This document shows, piece after piece, positions 8,155 to 16,870 of a stretch of 64,000 bases of DNA (within the stretch, counting starts at the first letter, position 1; each line of letters starts with the position of its first letter). Origin of the DNA: JASLBX01 sp036373915 (lineage in GTDB: Bacteria > Actinomycetota > Actinomycetes > Jiangellales > Jiangellaceae); NCBI GenBank assembly GCA_036373915.1, contig DASUUU010000159.1, forward strand, positions 1 to 64,000. Direction: 5' to 3'. Both the position numbers and the translations under genes were made by a program. The notes under the pieces are model-generated. The model worked only from the letters and a program-made list of their open reading frames with translations, had not been told where the DNA came from and searched no databases.

Positions 8155-9077
8155 TTCTCGCTCCGCGCCAGCAGCCAGGTCAGCAGTGCCTTCTGAGCGT
8201 GCAACCGGTTCTCCGCCTCATCCCAGACTGCGCTGGCCGAGTCGTCGATGACCTCCGATTCGATCTCCTTGCCCCGGTAGGCCGGCAGGCAGTGCAAGAC
8301 GACCGGATCGGCCGCGGCCGCGACGGCCTGCGTCGTCAGCGCGAACGGCGCGAACGAGGCCTCCCGCTCGCCCGAGTCGCCCTCCTGCCCCATCGAGACC
8401 CACGTGTCGGTGGCCAGGACGTCCGCACCCGAGAACGCGTCGTAAGGATCGTTGACGTGGGCCACCGAACCGCCTGTCTCGGCGGCGATCTCGGCCGCTC
8501 TCGCCAGCACCGCCGGATCCGGCGAGTACGCGATCGGCGAGGCGATCCGCACCTGCATGCCGGCGGTCGCTCCTGCCAGCAGGTACGAGTGGGCCATGTT
8601 GTTCGCCCCGTCGCCTGCGTATGTGAGGGTCAGGCCGGCGAGGGCTCCCTTGCGTTCGCGGATTGTCTGCAGATCGGCGAGCAGCTGGCACGGGTGGAAC
8701 TGGTCGGTGAGCGCGTTGACCACCGGGACGTTCGCGGCCGCGGCCATGGTCTCCACCCGCCACTGCTCGAACGTCCGCCACACGATCGCTGCGCACTGTC
8801 GCTCGAGGACTCGCGCCGTGTCCTCGAGCGGCTCCCCGCGACCCAGCTGAGTGGTCTGGGCATCGATGACCAGCGGGTAGCCGCCCAGCTCGGCGATACC
8901 GACGGCGAACGACACCCGGGTGCGCGTCGACGGCTTGTCGAAGATGACCGCCACCGCCCGCGGCCCGGCCAGAGACTGAACCGCCCAGCGATCGATCTTC
9001 ATCGTGTCGGCCAGATCGAGCACCTCGAGCTGTTCGGCCGGCGACAAGTCGTCGTCGCGCAGGAAATGCCGGACCAT
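8151..9077 (-). CDS. argF: ornithine carbamoyltransferase
   Basis: Makes citrulline from ornithine and carbamoyl phosphate in the cytoplasm. The protein has 308 residues. The carbamoyl-phosphate motif STRTR is at 50-54, and the ornithine-side motif HCLPA is present near residue 265, which separates it from aspartate carbamoyltransferase. The start ATG at 9077 is preceded by GGAG five bases away. The frame stays open far upstream through argD, but that extension is an artefact of high GC. Two bases separate it from the argD stop, and its own stop overlaps argR. Confidence 0.97.
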   Translation of the reverse strand: MVRHFLRDDDLSPAEQLEVLDLADTMKIDRWAVQSLAGPRAVAVIFDKPSTRTRVSFAVGIAELGGYPLVIDAQTTQLGRGEPLEDTARVLERQCAAIVWRTFEQWRVETMAAAANVPVVNALTDQFHPCQLLADLQTIRERKGALAGLTLTYAGDGANNMAHSYLLAGATAGMQVRIASPIAYSPDPAVLARAAEIAAETGGSVAHVNDPYDAFSGADVLATDTWVSMGQEGDSGEREASFAPFALTTQAVAAAADPVVLHCLPAYRGKEIESEVIDDSASAVWDEAENRLHAQKALLTWLLARSEK

Positions 9078-9079
9078 CG

Positions 9080-10336
9080 CTACTCCTTCCGTGCCACGTC
9101 GAGGATTCCGGGCAGGGCCCCCAGAAACTCCTGCGCCTGATGGTCGGTCAGGATCAGCGGAGGCGCCAGCCGAATCGCCGCAGCTGCCACCGCGTTGACG
9201 ATGAATCCGGCGTCGAGTGCGGCTTGGGCGACCTTGTCGGCGACCGGCTCGGTGAGCTCGATGGCCAGCAGCAGGCCCTCGCCGCGTAACCCGGCGAGCA
9301 GTGGATGTGCCGGGACGTCGGTCCGAAGCCGCTTTCCGACCTGCCGGACGTTGGCCAGCAGCCCGTCGCGCTCGATGGCATGCAACACGGCTAGGCCGGC
9401 CGCCGCTGCGACCGGGTTGCCGCCGAACGTGGTGCCGTGCGAACCCGGTCCCAGCAGACCGGCCGCCGGGCCGATGCCGACACACGCCCCTATCGGAATA
9501 CCCCCGCCGAGCCCCTTCGCGACGGTGACGACGTCAGGGACGACCCCCGTGCGGTGGAACGCAAACCACTCGCCGGTGCGGCCGACGCCCGTCTGTACCT
9601 CGTCCAGCACGAGCAGAGTCCCGCGCCGGTCGGTGATCTCGCGAGCAGCGGCCAGGTACCCGGCGGGCGGCACCCTGACTCCGGCCTCCCCTTGGATCGG
9701 TTCGAGCACAACCGCGGCGGTGTCCGCGTCGACGGCATCGGCGAGGGCGGCCGCGTCACCGTACGGCACGTGCACGACGCCTGGGGGCATCGGCTCGAAC
9801 GCCGCACGGATGGACGGCTTGCCGGTGAGCGCCAGCGCACCCATCGTCCGGCCATGGAAACCCCCCTCGGCTGCGACGATCTTCGATCGACCGGTCCGGC
9901 GGGCCATCTTGAATGCTGTCTCGTTCGCTTCGGCGCCGGAATTGGTGAAGAAGACCCGCGCCGTGGACCCGCCTACCAGGTCGATCAACCGCTCGGCGAG
10001 CGCTATCTGCGGGCCCGACGCGAAGAAGTTCGAGACGTGCCCGAGGGTCGCCAGCTGAGCGGTGATCGCGGACGTCAGCAACGGATGGGCGTGCCCGAGG
10101 CTGTTGACCGCCAGCCCACCGAGCAGGTCCAGATACCGCTTGCCATCGGCGTCCCACACGTAGCAGCCTTCGCCGCGGACGAGCACCCGCGCGGGGCGGC
10201 CGAACGTGGTCATGAGGGCGCCGGCGTACCGATCCAGCCAGGCGTCTCCCGACAGTGCCGCATTTGTCAGCGCGGACAACTCCGTTGCCTGTGGCGGAGT
10301 GGCTCGCCCGGACATCTCGAGGTCGTGGGAGGTCAC
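9080..10336 (-). CDS. argD: acetylornithine aminotransferase
   Basis: PLP enzyme that converts N-acetylglutamate semialdehyde to N-acetylornithine. It has 418 residues. The PLP lysine is K274 in TVAKGLGGG, with the cofactor Asp at 245 (VLDEVQTG), and the phosphate-binding NSGAEANE is at 132-139. The start is a GTG overlapping the argB stop (GTGA). An ATG seven codons further in is a less likely alternative. Class III aminotransferase of normal length; a succinylornithine role cannot be excluded, but the operon context fixes the assignment. Confidence 0.96.
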   Translation of the reverse strand: MTSHDLEMSGRATPPQATELSALTNAALSGDAWLDRYAGALMTTFGRPARVLVRGEGCYVWDADGKRYLDLLGGLAVNSLGHAHPLLTSAITAQLATLGHVSNFFASGPQIALAERLIDLVGGSTARVFFTNSGAEANETAFKMARRTGRSKIVAAEGGFHGRTMGALALTGKPSIRAAFEPMPPGVVHVPYGDAAALADAVDADTAAVVLEPIQGEAGVRVPPAGYLAAAREITDRRGTLLVLDEVQTGVGRTGEWFAFHRTGVVPDVVTVAKGLGGGIPIGACVGIGPAAGLLGPGSHGTTFGGNPVAAAAGLAVLHAIERDGLLANVRQVGKRLRTDVPAHPLLAGLRGEGLLLAIELTEPVADKVAQAALDAGFIVNAVAAAAIRLAPPLILTDHQAQEFLGALPGILDVARKE

Positions 10337-11250
10337 GACGGCACCACCATCGTCCCGACGCCGGCGTCGGTGAAGACCTCGAGCAGCAGCGAGTGCGGCA
10401 ACCGGCCATCGAGGACGGTCGCCTCCGGCACACCGCCTCGTACCGCCCGCAGGCACGCCTGCATCTTGGGCACCATTCCAGCGTCCAGGCTGGGCAGCAG
10501 TTCGGCGAGCGCCGGGGCGGAGATCTCACTGATCACCTCACCGGCCGAAGCACTCTTCTGCGCTGCTGACTTGTGCGCCGGCCAGTCGCGGTACAGCCCC
10601 TCGACATCGGTGAGGACCACGAGCTTCTCCGCGCCGAGGGCGACGGCGAGGGCCGCCGCCGCGGTGTCGGCGTTGACGTTGTGCACCACCCCGTCGGCGT
10701 CCGGCGCGACCGACGATACGACGGGTATGCGGCCCGCGGCGATGAGGTCGAGCACTGACTCCGGACGGACCTCGGCGACATCGCCCACCAGCCCGATGTC
10801 CACCGGCTCACCATTGACCACCGCAGCCTGCCGTTCGGCGATGAACAGGCCGGCGTCCTCGCCGGACAGTCCGACGGCGAACGGGCCGTGCTGGTTGATC
10901 AGCCCGACAAGCTCGCGCCCGACCTGTCCGACCAGCACCATCCGGACCACGTCCATCGCCTCCCGGGTCGTGACTCGCAGGCCGCCCCGGAATTCGGTTT
11001 CGATGCCGAGCCGCTCGAACATCGCCGAGATCTGCGGGCCGCCTCCGTGCACGACCACCGGCTTGAGCCCGGCAAGGCGCAGGAACACGATGTCGTTGGC
11101 GAACGCGTGCCTTAGCTCGTCGTCGACCATCGCGTTGCCGCCGTACTTGACGACGACGATCGTCCCGTGAAACCGCTTCAGCCAGGGCAGCGCCTCGATG
11201 AGCGTGGCCGCCTTGCCGAGCGCGACGCTGTGATCGGTGAGTGTGGTCAT
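10333..11250 (-). CDS. argB: acetylglutamate kinase
   Basis: Phosphorylates N-acetylglutamate, the usual arginine-feedback step of the pathway. It has 305 residues. The amino-acid-kinase fold is recognisable from VVKYGGNAM near the N-terminus, the HGGGPQI substrate loop, and the C-terminal GTMVVPS. The ATG start overlaps the argJ stop (ATGA), and its stop overlaps the argD GTG. An N-terminal helix of the kind found in arginine-sensitive, hexameric forms appears present (about residues 1-20), so feedback inhibition is likely but inferred. Confidence 0.97.
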   Translation of the reverse strand: MTTLTDHSVALGKAATLIEALPWLKRFHGTIVVVKYGGNAMVDDELRHAFANDIVFLRLAGLKPVVVHGGGPQISAMFERLGIETEFRGGLRVTTREAMDVVRMVLVGQVGRELVGLINQHGPFAVGLSGEDAGLFIAERQAAVVNGEPVDIGLVGDVAEVRPESVLDLIAAGRIPVVSSVAPDADGVVHNVNADTAAAALAVALGAEKLVVLTDVEGLYRDWPAHKSAAQKSASAGEVISEISAPALAELLPSLDAGMVPKMQACLRAVRGGVPEATVLDGRLPHSLLLEVFTDAGVGTMVVPS

Positions 11251-12404
11251 GTCGAATAGGCCGAGTTCTCGTGGACGTAGTCGTGGGTCAGATCGGTGGT
11301 CAGGATCGTCGCCTCGGCCGGCCCGGCCTTGAGGTCGATCGTGACGGTCACGTCCCTGCCGGAGAGGTCCACCTTGTCGCGCGGCTCGGCCGGTCCGGCT
11401 CCACCGTCGCGGCAGACCCAGATTCCGTTCATCGCGACGTCGACCGCCGCCGGGTCGAACGCGGCATCCGTGGTGCCTATCGCGGCCAGCACCCGGCCCC
11501 AGTTGGGATCACCGCCGAACACGGCGCACTTGAACAGGTTGCTGCGGGCCACGGAGCGGGCCGCCGTCACGGCGTGGTCGTCACTGGCCGCGTTCACCAC
11601 CGTGATCGCGATCTCGTGGTGGGCCCCCTCGGCGTCCGACCACAGCTGGCGGGCCAGGTCGGCGCACAACCGGGTGACCGCCTCGGTGAGCTCCCCCTCG
11701 CTCGGGGCGATACCGGACGCCCCGCTGCTCATCAGCAGGACGGTGTCGTTCGTCGACATGCAGCCATCGGTGTCGAGCCGGTCGAAGGTGACGCTCGTGG
11801 CATGCCGAAGCGCACGATCCAGGGTCGTTGCATCGGCGACCGCGTCGGTGGTGAGAACGACGAGCATGGTGGCGAGCCCGGGAGCCAGCATGCCCGCGCC
11901 CTTGGCCATACCACCTACCACCCAGCCGGCGCCTGCGACAGTCGCCTGCTTCGGGCGGGTGTCGGTAGTCATGATCGCCTCCGCGGCGGCCGGCCCGCCG
12001 TCGGTTGCCAGCGCCTCGGCTGCGATCCCGATTCCTGCAGCGAGCTTGCTCCTGTCGAGGTGCTCACCGATCAGGCCGGTCGAGCAGACCGCGACGTCGA
12101 TAGGCCCCGCGCCGATCAGGTCGGCGACGAGTTCGGCGCTCGCGTGGGTGGTCTGGAACCCTTCCGGCCCGGTGTAGCAGTTGGCCCCGCCGGAGTTGAG
12201 GACGACCGCGGCCAGCCGCCCGTCCGCGATCACCCGCTCGCTCCACAGCACCGGGTTGGCCTTGCACCTGTTGGACGTGAACACCGCCGCGGCGTCGCGG
12301 CGCGGTCCGTCGTTGACGACGACGGCCACGTCCGGCTTACCGCTGGGCTTGAGGCCCGCCGTCGCACCGGCTGCGCGGAATCCGGTGGCAACGGTCACGC
12401 TCAC
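11247..12404 (-). CDS. argJ: bifunctional glutamate N-acetyltransferase/ornithine acetyltransferase
   Basis: Recycles the acetyl group from acetylornithine to glutamate. ArgJ enzymes cleave themselves before a nucleophilic Thr; here the motif is LATML with T179 as the expected nucleophile, so alpha (1-178) and beta chains should form. The protein has 385 residues. The start GTG at 12404 overlaps the argC stop; another in-frame GTG two codons later is possible. With ArgJ present, the pathway can be cyclic. Whether it also uses acetyl-CoA (bifunctional) cannot be read from sequence alone. Confidence 0.96.
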   Translation of the reverse strand: MSVTVATGFRAAGATAGLKPSGKPDVAVVVNDGPRRDAAAVFTSNRCKANPVLWSERVIADGRLAAVVLNSGGANCYTGPEGFQTTHASAELVADLIGAGPIDVAVCSTGLIGEHLDRSKLAAGIGIAAEALATDGGPAAAEAIMTTDTRPKQATVAGAGWVVGGMAKGAGMLAPGLATMLVVLTTDAVADATTLDRALRHATSVTFDRLDTDGCMSTNDTVLLMSSGASGIAPSEGELTEAVTRLCADLARQLWSDAEGAHHEIAITVVNAASDDHAVTAARSVARSNLFKCAVFGGDPNWGRVLAAIGTTDAAFDPAAVDVAMNGIWVCRDGGAGPAEPRDKVDLSGRDVTVTIDLKAGPAEATILTTDLTHDYVHENSAYST

Positions 12405-13447
12405 GGGGCGACTCCGTTCACGGCGAGCCCGAGAGTCTCGTCCAGGCCCAGGGCGATGTTGGCGGACTGGATGGCGGCCCCTGCCGTGCCCTTGACCAGG
12501 TTGTCGATCGCGGTGACCGCTACGACCCGGCGGGCCCGCTCGTCGAGCGTCACCTGCACGTGCGCGCTGTTCGAACCGGTCACCGATGACGTGGCGGGCC
12601 ACTGATCGGCCGGTAGCAGGTGGACGAACGGCTCTCCCGCGTAGGCCGCGGACCACGCCGCCCGGATCCGTGTCGCGTCCGCCCCAGGAGCCAACGTCGC
12701 CGTCGTGGTGGCCAGGATGCCCCGGGCCATCGGCACCAGCGTGGGTGTGAACGAGATGCCGACCGGCGCGCCAGCAGCGGCCGACAGGTTCTGCTCGATC
12801 TCCGGGATGTGCCGGTGTACTCCCCCGACGGCGTACGGGCTGGCCGAGCCCATGATCTCGCTGGCCAGCAGGTGCGGCTTCAGCGTCTTCCCGGCACCGG
12901 ATGTCCCGCAGGCCAGTACGGCGACCAGGTCGTCCGGTTCGATCACACCGGCCGCCAGGCCGGGCGCCAGCGCGAGGCTCACCGCCGTGACGTTGCAGCC
13001 GGGAACGGCGATCCGGCGAGCGTTGACGAGGGTGGCGCGCTGTTTGGCCCCGGTCTTGTCGACGAGTTCGGGCAATCCGTACGGCCACGTTCCAGCGTGC
13101 TCGCCGCCGTAGAAGGCGGCCCACGCCTGCGCGCTCTGCAGCCGATGGTCGGCGCCGCAGTCGACCACGAGGGTTTCGTCCCCGAGCTCAGCGGCCAGCC
13201 CGGCCGAGGCACCGTGCGGGAGCGCCAGGAACACCACGTCGTGACCGGCCAGCTCAGCGGCCGATGTCTGCGCGAGAACTCGTGCGGCGATCTCCTGGAG
13301 GTGCGGCTGGTGCTCGCCGAGCCGCGAGCCCGCATTGTTATGTGCCGTTACAGACCCGATCTCGAACTCGGGGTGCCCGAGAAGCAGCCGCAGCACCTCT
13401 CCTCCGGCGTATCCACTCGCTCCCGCGACAGCGGCCCGCATGCCCAT
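12401..13447 (-). CDS. argC: N-acetyl-gamma-glutamyl-phosphate reductase
   Basis: NADPH-dependent reduction of the acylphosphate to the semialdehyde, third step of arginine synthesis. It has 348 residues, with the nucleotide-binding GASGYAGG at 9-16 and the catalytic Cys at 151 in VPGCNVT. It is the promoter-proximal gene of the arg run. The ATG at 13447 lies only eight bases from a good -10 element, so the mRNA is probably leaderless or nearly so; an ATG two codons further in is possible. Confidence 0.97.
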   Translation of the reverse strand: MGMRAAVAGASGYAGGEVLRLLLGHPEFEIGSVTAHNNAGSRLGEHQPHLQEIAARVLAQTSAAELAGHDVVFLALPHGASAGLAAELGDETLVVDCGADHRLQSAQAWAAFYGGEHAGTWPYGLPELVDKTGAKQRATLVNARRIAVPGCNVTAVSLALAPGLAAGVIEPDDLVAVLACGTSGAGKTLKPHLLASEIMGSASPYAVGGVHRHIPEIEQNLSAAAGAPVGISFTPTLVPMARGILATTTATLAPGADATRIRAAWSAAYAGEPFVHLLPADQWPATSSVTGSNSAHVQVTLDERARRVVAVTAIDNLVKGTAGAAIQSANIALGLDETLGLAVNGVAP

Positions 13448-13484
13448 GAGGCATGAGTATGCCGAATTGCGAAACTATATGCAA
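13448..13484 (-). promoter_or_regulatory. argC promoter with overlapping candidate ArgR operator
   Basis: On the minus strand, -35 TTGCAT (13479-13484) and -10 CATACT (13456-13461) are 17 bases apart, and the start codon follows the -10 by eight bases. Two imperfect palindromes cover the same bases: TTGC-N10-GCAA and GGCAT-ACTC-ATGCC. Paired palindromes over the promoter are what is expected of ARG boxes bound by ArgR. The promoter is well supported; the operator call rests on position and symmetry. Confidence 0.55.
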
Positions 13485-13557
13485 GCCCGACGATCTGTCC
13501 ACCCTGTGTTCGGGCACCAGACCGCAGCCCACTTGATGAAGCGGCTGATCTCGATCG

Positions 13558-14367
13558 TCAAACCGCGGGGTCGTCGGCCGTTATCGGCGCGAGCCGCAGG
13601 ACTCGGGCGTTCGAATCGAGGATCGCCTCCTGCTGGCGCAGCAGTGACTCCGCGGTGTCCGTCCCGGCCCGGAAGTAGCGGCCACCGAGATCGTCCAGGC
13701 GGCCATCGCCGACGGCGGCCACCAGCTCTATGACGTCTTCTGGCGCATTCCACTCTGTCCGTGCGGCATGCATCGGCATCGCCGCCGTCATATCAGTCCA
13801 GATGGCGCCCGGTGATAGGTCGAAGGCTCGCACTCCGCGTCCGCGATACTGCGCGTCGATCTGGGTGGTGAACCGCGCCAGCGCACCCTTGCCCACCGTG
13901 TAGCCGGTGTACACCTGCCGCACGTCGTGAGCGGCGCCGCTGCTGATGTTCACGATCCGTCCCCCACCGGTCTCGAGCATCGTGCCCAGCACGGCATGGG
14001 TCACCAGCATCGGCCCGCGCACGTTCACCTCGACAACGCGCCAGGTCTCCTCCACGTCGGTTGACCCGAAGGCCGTCTCCACCGATTCGATGATCCCGGC
14101 GTTGTTGACGAGCAGGTCGATACCGCCCAACTCCGCGACGACGGCCGATACGGCCCGGTCGACAGCCGGCCGGTCGACGACGTCGGCGACCGCCCTGGAC
14201 GCCACTGCGCCGCGCCCGCGGCACTCGGCCGCCACGGCGTCGAGCGCCTCGCCATTGCGCGCGATAAGCCCGACCGCCCAGCCCCGGGCGGCCAGCCCGA
14301 TTGCCACCTCTCGACCGATACCTCGGCTTGCGCCCGTAATAAGGGCGCGCCGGCCATGCGCGCTCAA
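13558..14367 (-). CDS. short-chain dehydrogenase/reductase
   Basis: Classical SDR of 269 residues. The NAD(P)-binding TGASRGIG is at the N-terminus, NNAG occurs near 90, and the active site has a conserved Ser (ISSG) and YTVGK. The substrate is unknown. It sits between pheT and argC on the same strand, 110 bases upstream of argC and 28 bases after pheT, so it may be co-transcribed with pheST and is not obviously part of arginine synthesis. Confidence 0.88.
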   Translation of the reverse strand: MSAHGRRALITGASRGIGREVAIGLAARGWAVGLIARNGEALDAVAAECRGRGAVASRAVADVVDRPAVDRAVSAVVAELGGIDLLVNNAGIIESVETAFGSTDVEETWRVVEVNVRGPMLVTHAVLGTMLETGGGRIVNISSGAAHDVRQVYTGYTVGKGALARFTTQIDAQYRGRGVRAFDLSPGAIWTDMTAAMPMHAARTEWNAPEDVIELVAAVGDGRLDDLGGRYFRAGTDTAESLLRQQEAILDSNARVLRLAPITADDPAV

Positions 14368-14395
14368 CGTCCAGATCCTCCAACGCCCCGCGACG

Positions 14396-16870
14396 CTAGC
14401 TACGCAGGACGGCGCCGGTACGTTCCGCGGCGGCGGCGACAGCCGCGTCCCGTGCGGCAGTGGTCTCCTGGACGGTCAACGTGCGGTCGGGAGCCCGGAA
14501 TCGCAGCGCGTACGCGAGCGAGCGGCGGCCCTCGCCCACCTGCGGCCCTTCATAGGCATCGAACAGCCGCACCGACTCGAGCAACTCGCCGGCTCCGTCC
14601 CGCAGCGCCGCTTCGACGTCGGCGGCCGGGACCGAAGCGTCGACGACCAGCGCCACATCCTGAGTTGCAACAGGGAAGGTCGACACGGTCGGTGCCGGGA
14701 CCGGCGCGTCCACCGCGCTGAGGCGGTCGATCTCGAGCTCCATGGCGCAGGTACGCGCCGGCAGGCCCAACGCCTCGATGGCCCGCGGGTGGAGCTCGCC
14801 GCCATGACCCACCAACGTCTCGCCGACGTACAAGGCCGCACACCGGCCCGGGTGCCAAGGCGCGTGCTCATCCCGCCGCACGGTCAGCTCGACACCGGCC
14901 GCATCCGCGATCACCCGGGCCGCCTGCACCGCGTCCGCCCACGACACGGGCTGCGCCGGGCCCCACCACCCGGCCGGCTCGCGGTGGCCGCACAACGCCA
15001 CCGCGATCCGCCGCGGCTGATCCGGCAGCGCCGCCTCGAGCGCCGCCACGTCGGCATCGCTCGGGCGCCGGTCGACCGGCAGTCGCGGCGGCGCCGGCAG
15101 CGGGTCCGGGCCAGGGCGGAACACCAGGCCCGACTCGAATATGGCCACGTCGGTGGCGCCGCGCCCGACATTGCGCCGCAACGTCGCCAGCAAGCCGGGC
15201 AGCAGCGTGGTACGCAGGTACGGCTGCTCATCCGAGAGCGGGTTGGCCAGCCGCAGCACCTGCCGGCGAGCGTCGTCGTCGCGCAGTTGCAGGGCGTCGA
15301 GTTCGATCGCGCCGACGAACGGGTACGACGGAGCCTCGACGTAGCCGGCTGCCGCCACCGCACGCTCGATCCGCCGCCGCACTCGCTGGCCGAAGGTGAT
15401 CCCGCGACCGGCCGGCGCGACCGGCAGCACGGACGGGATGGCCTCGTAGCCGTGCAACCGGGCGACCTCTTCGACAAGGTCATACGGATCGGTCAGATCG
15501 GGCCGCCAGGTCGGCGGGACGACCGACAGCCGGCCGCCGTCCAGCGGCGTCACGCGCGCCCCCACCAGCACAAGCCGGTGGGCGACCTCTTCGGCGCTGT
15601 ACTCGACGCCCACGACCTGCGACGGAAGCGACGAGTCGATCTCGAGCCGCGGCGCGTCGGGGACGCTCCCGACGAGCGTCCCGCCCGGCTCCGCGGTGGC
15701 TCCCCCGAGTTCGACGAGCAGGTCCACGACCCGCTGGGCCGCCGCCGCCGGAAGGGCCGGGTCGACGCCGCGCTCCCAGCGCTTGGCGCCCTCGGTGGGC
15801 AGCTTGTGGCGCCGGGCGGTGCGGGCCACGCCGGTCGCCTCGAAGTTCGCCGCCTCGATGACGATCTCTGTCGTCCTCGGCCCGAGCTCGGTGGTCGCAC
15901 CGCCCATAACGCCGGCGAGCCCGATCGGGCCGGAGTCGTCCGTGATGAGCAGATCGTCCGGGTCGAGGTCGCGGACCACGTCGTCGAGCGTCGTCAGCTT
16001 CTCCCCCGGCTTGGCCCGCCGCACCACGATCGGGCCGGACAGCAGCGTTCGGTCGTACCCGTGGATCGGCTCGCCGAGCTCGAGCATCACGTAGTTGGTG
16101 ATGTCGACCGCCAGCGACAGCGAGCGCATGCCGGCGAGCTGGATCCGGCGCTGCATCCAGCGCGGCGAGGGCGCATCCGGGTTGAAGCCGGTCACCGTCC
16201 GGGCCGCGAATACCGGGCAGCGGTCCGGGTCCTCGATCCGAACCGGGTAGCCCTCACCCTGGTATCCGACCTCGACGTCGGCCGGGTCTCGCAGCGGCAG
16301 CCCGTACGCTGTCGCGACCTCACGGGCAATGCCCCGGATCGACAACGCGTAGCCCCGATCGGGCGTGACCGCGATGTCCAGGACATCGTCCCGCAAGTGC
16401 AGCAGTTCCGTGGCATCGTCGCCGGGCACTCCCTCGTCAGCACCCAGAACCATGATTCCCGAGTGGTCGTCGCCTATGCCGAGTTCCCGCGCCGAGCAGA
16501 TCATGCCGTCGGACACGTGCCCGTACGTCTTACGGGCCGAGATGGTGAACCCGCCCGGCAGGACGGCGCCCGGAAGCGCTACGACGACGAGGTCGCCGGA
16601 GGCGAAATTCAGCGCGCCGCACACGATGCCTCGTGGCTCGGGCTGCCCGACGTCCACCTGACACCACCGGATGGTCTTGCCGTTCTTATGGGTCTGCTCG
16701 GTGAACTCCAGCACGCGGCCGACGACGAGCGGCCCCTCGACGTCGGCGCCGGCGTGGTCGACGGTCTCGACTTCGAGCCCGGCCCGGATAAGCCGCGCGG
16801 CGACGTCACGCGCCGACTCACCTGGGGGCAGGTCGACGTACTCACTGAGCCACGACAACGGAACCCGCAT
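14396..16870 (-). CDS. pheT: phenylalanine--tRNA ligase beta subunit
   Basis: Large subunit of the alpha2-beta2 PheRS that charges tRNA-Phe. It has 824 residues, full length. An EMAP/OB tRNA-binding domain lies near 40-150, the B3/B4 editing domain near 200-370, the B5 domain near 400-470, and the ferredoxin-fold anticodon-binding domain covers the last 95 residues. The ATG overlaps the pheS stop by one base (TGATG), consistent with coupled synthesis of the two subunits. Confidence 0.98.
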   Translation of the reverse strand: MRVPLSWLSEYVDLPPGESARDVAARLIRAGLEVETVDHAGADVEGPLVVGRVLEFTEQTHKNGKTIRWCQVDVGQPEPRGIVCGALNFASGDLVVVALPGAVLPGGFTISARKTYGHVSDGMICSARELGIGDDHSGIMVLGADEGVPGDDATELLHLRDDVLDIAVTPDRGYALSIRGIAREVATAYGLPLRDPADVEVGYQGEGYPVRIEDPDRCPVFAARTVTGFNPDAPSPRWMQRRIQLAGMRSLSLAVDITNYVMLELGEPIHGYDRTLLSGPIVVRRAKPGEKLTTLDDVVRDLDPDDLLITDDSGPIGLAGVMGGATTELGPRTTEIVIEAANFEATGVARTARRHKLPTEGAKRWERGVDPALPAAAAQRVVDLLVELGGATAEPGGTLVGSVPDAPRLEIDSSLPSQVVGVEYSAEEVAHRLVLVGARVTPLDGGRLSVVPPTWRPDLTDPYDLVEEVARLHGYEAIPSVLPVAPAGRGITFGQRVRRRIERAVAAAGYVEAPSYPFVGAIELDALQLRDDDARRQVLRLANPLSDEQPYLRTTLLPGLLATLRRNVGRGATDVAIFESGLVFRPGPDPLPAPPRLPVDRRPSDADVAALEAALPDQPRRIAVALCGHREPAGWWGPAQPVSWADAVQAARVIADAAGVELTVRRDEHAPWHPGRCAALYVGETLVGHGGELHPRAIEALGLPARTCAMELEIDRLSAVDAPVPAPTVSTFPVATQDVALVVDASVPAADVEAALRDGAGELLESVRLFDAYEGPQVGEGRRSLAYALRFRAPDRTLTVQETTAARDAAVAAAAERTGAVLRS

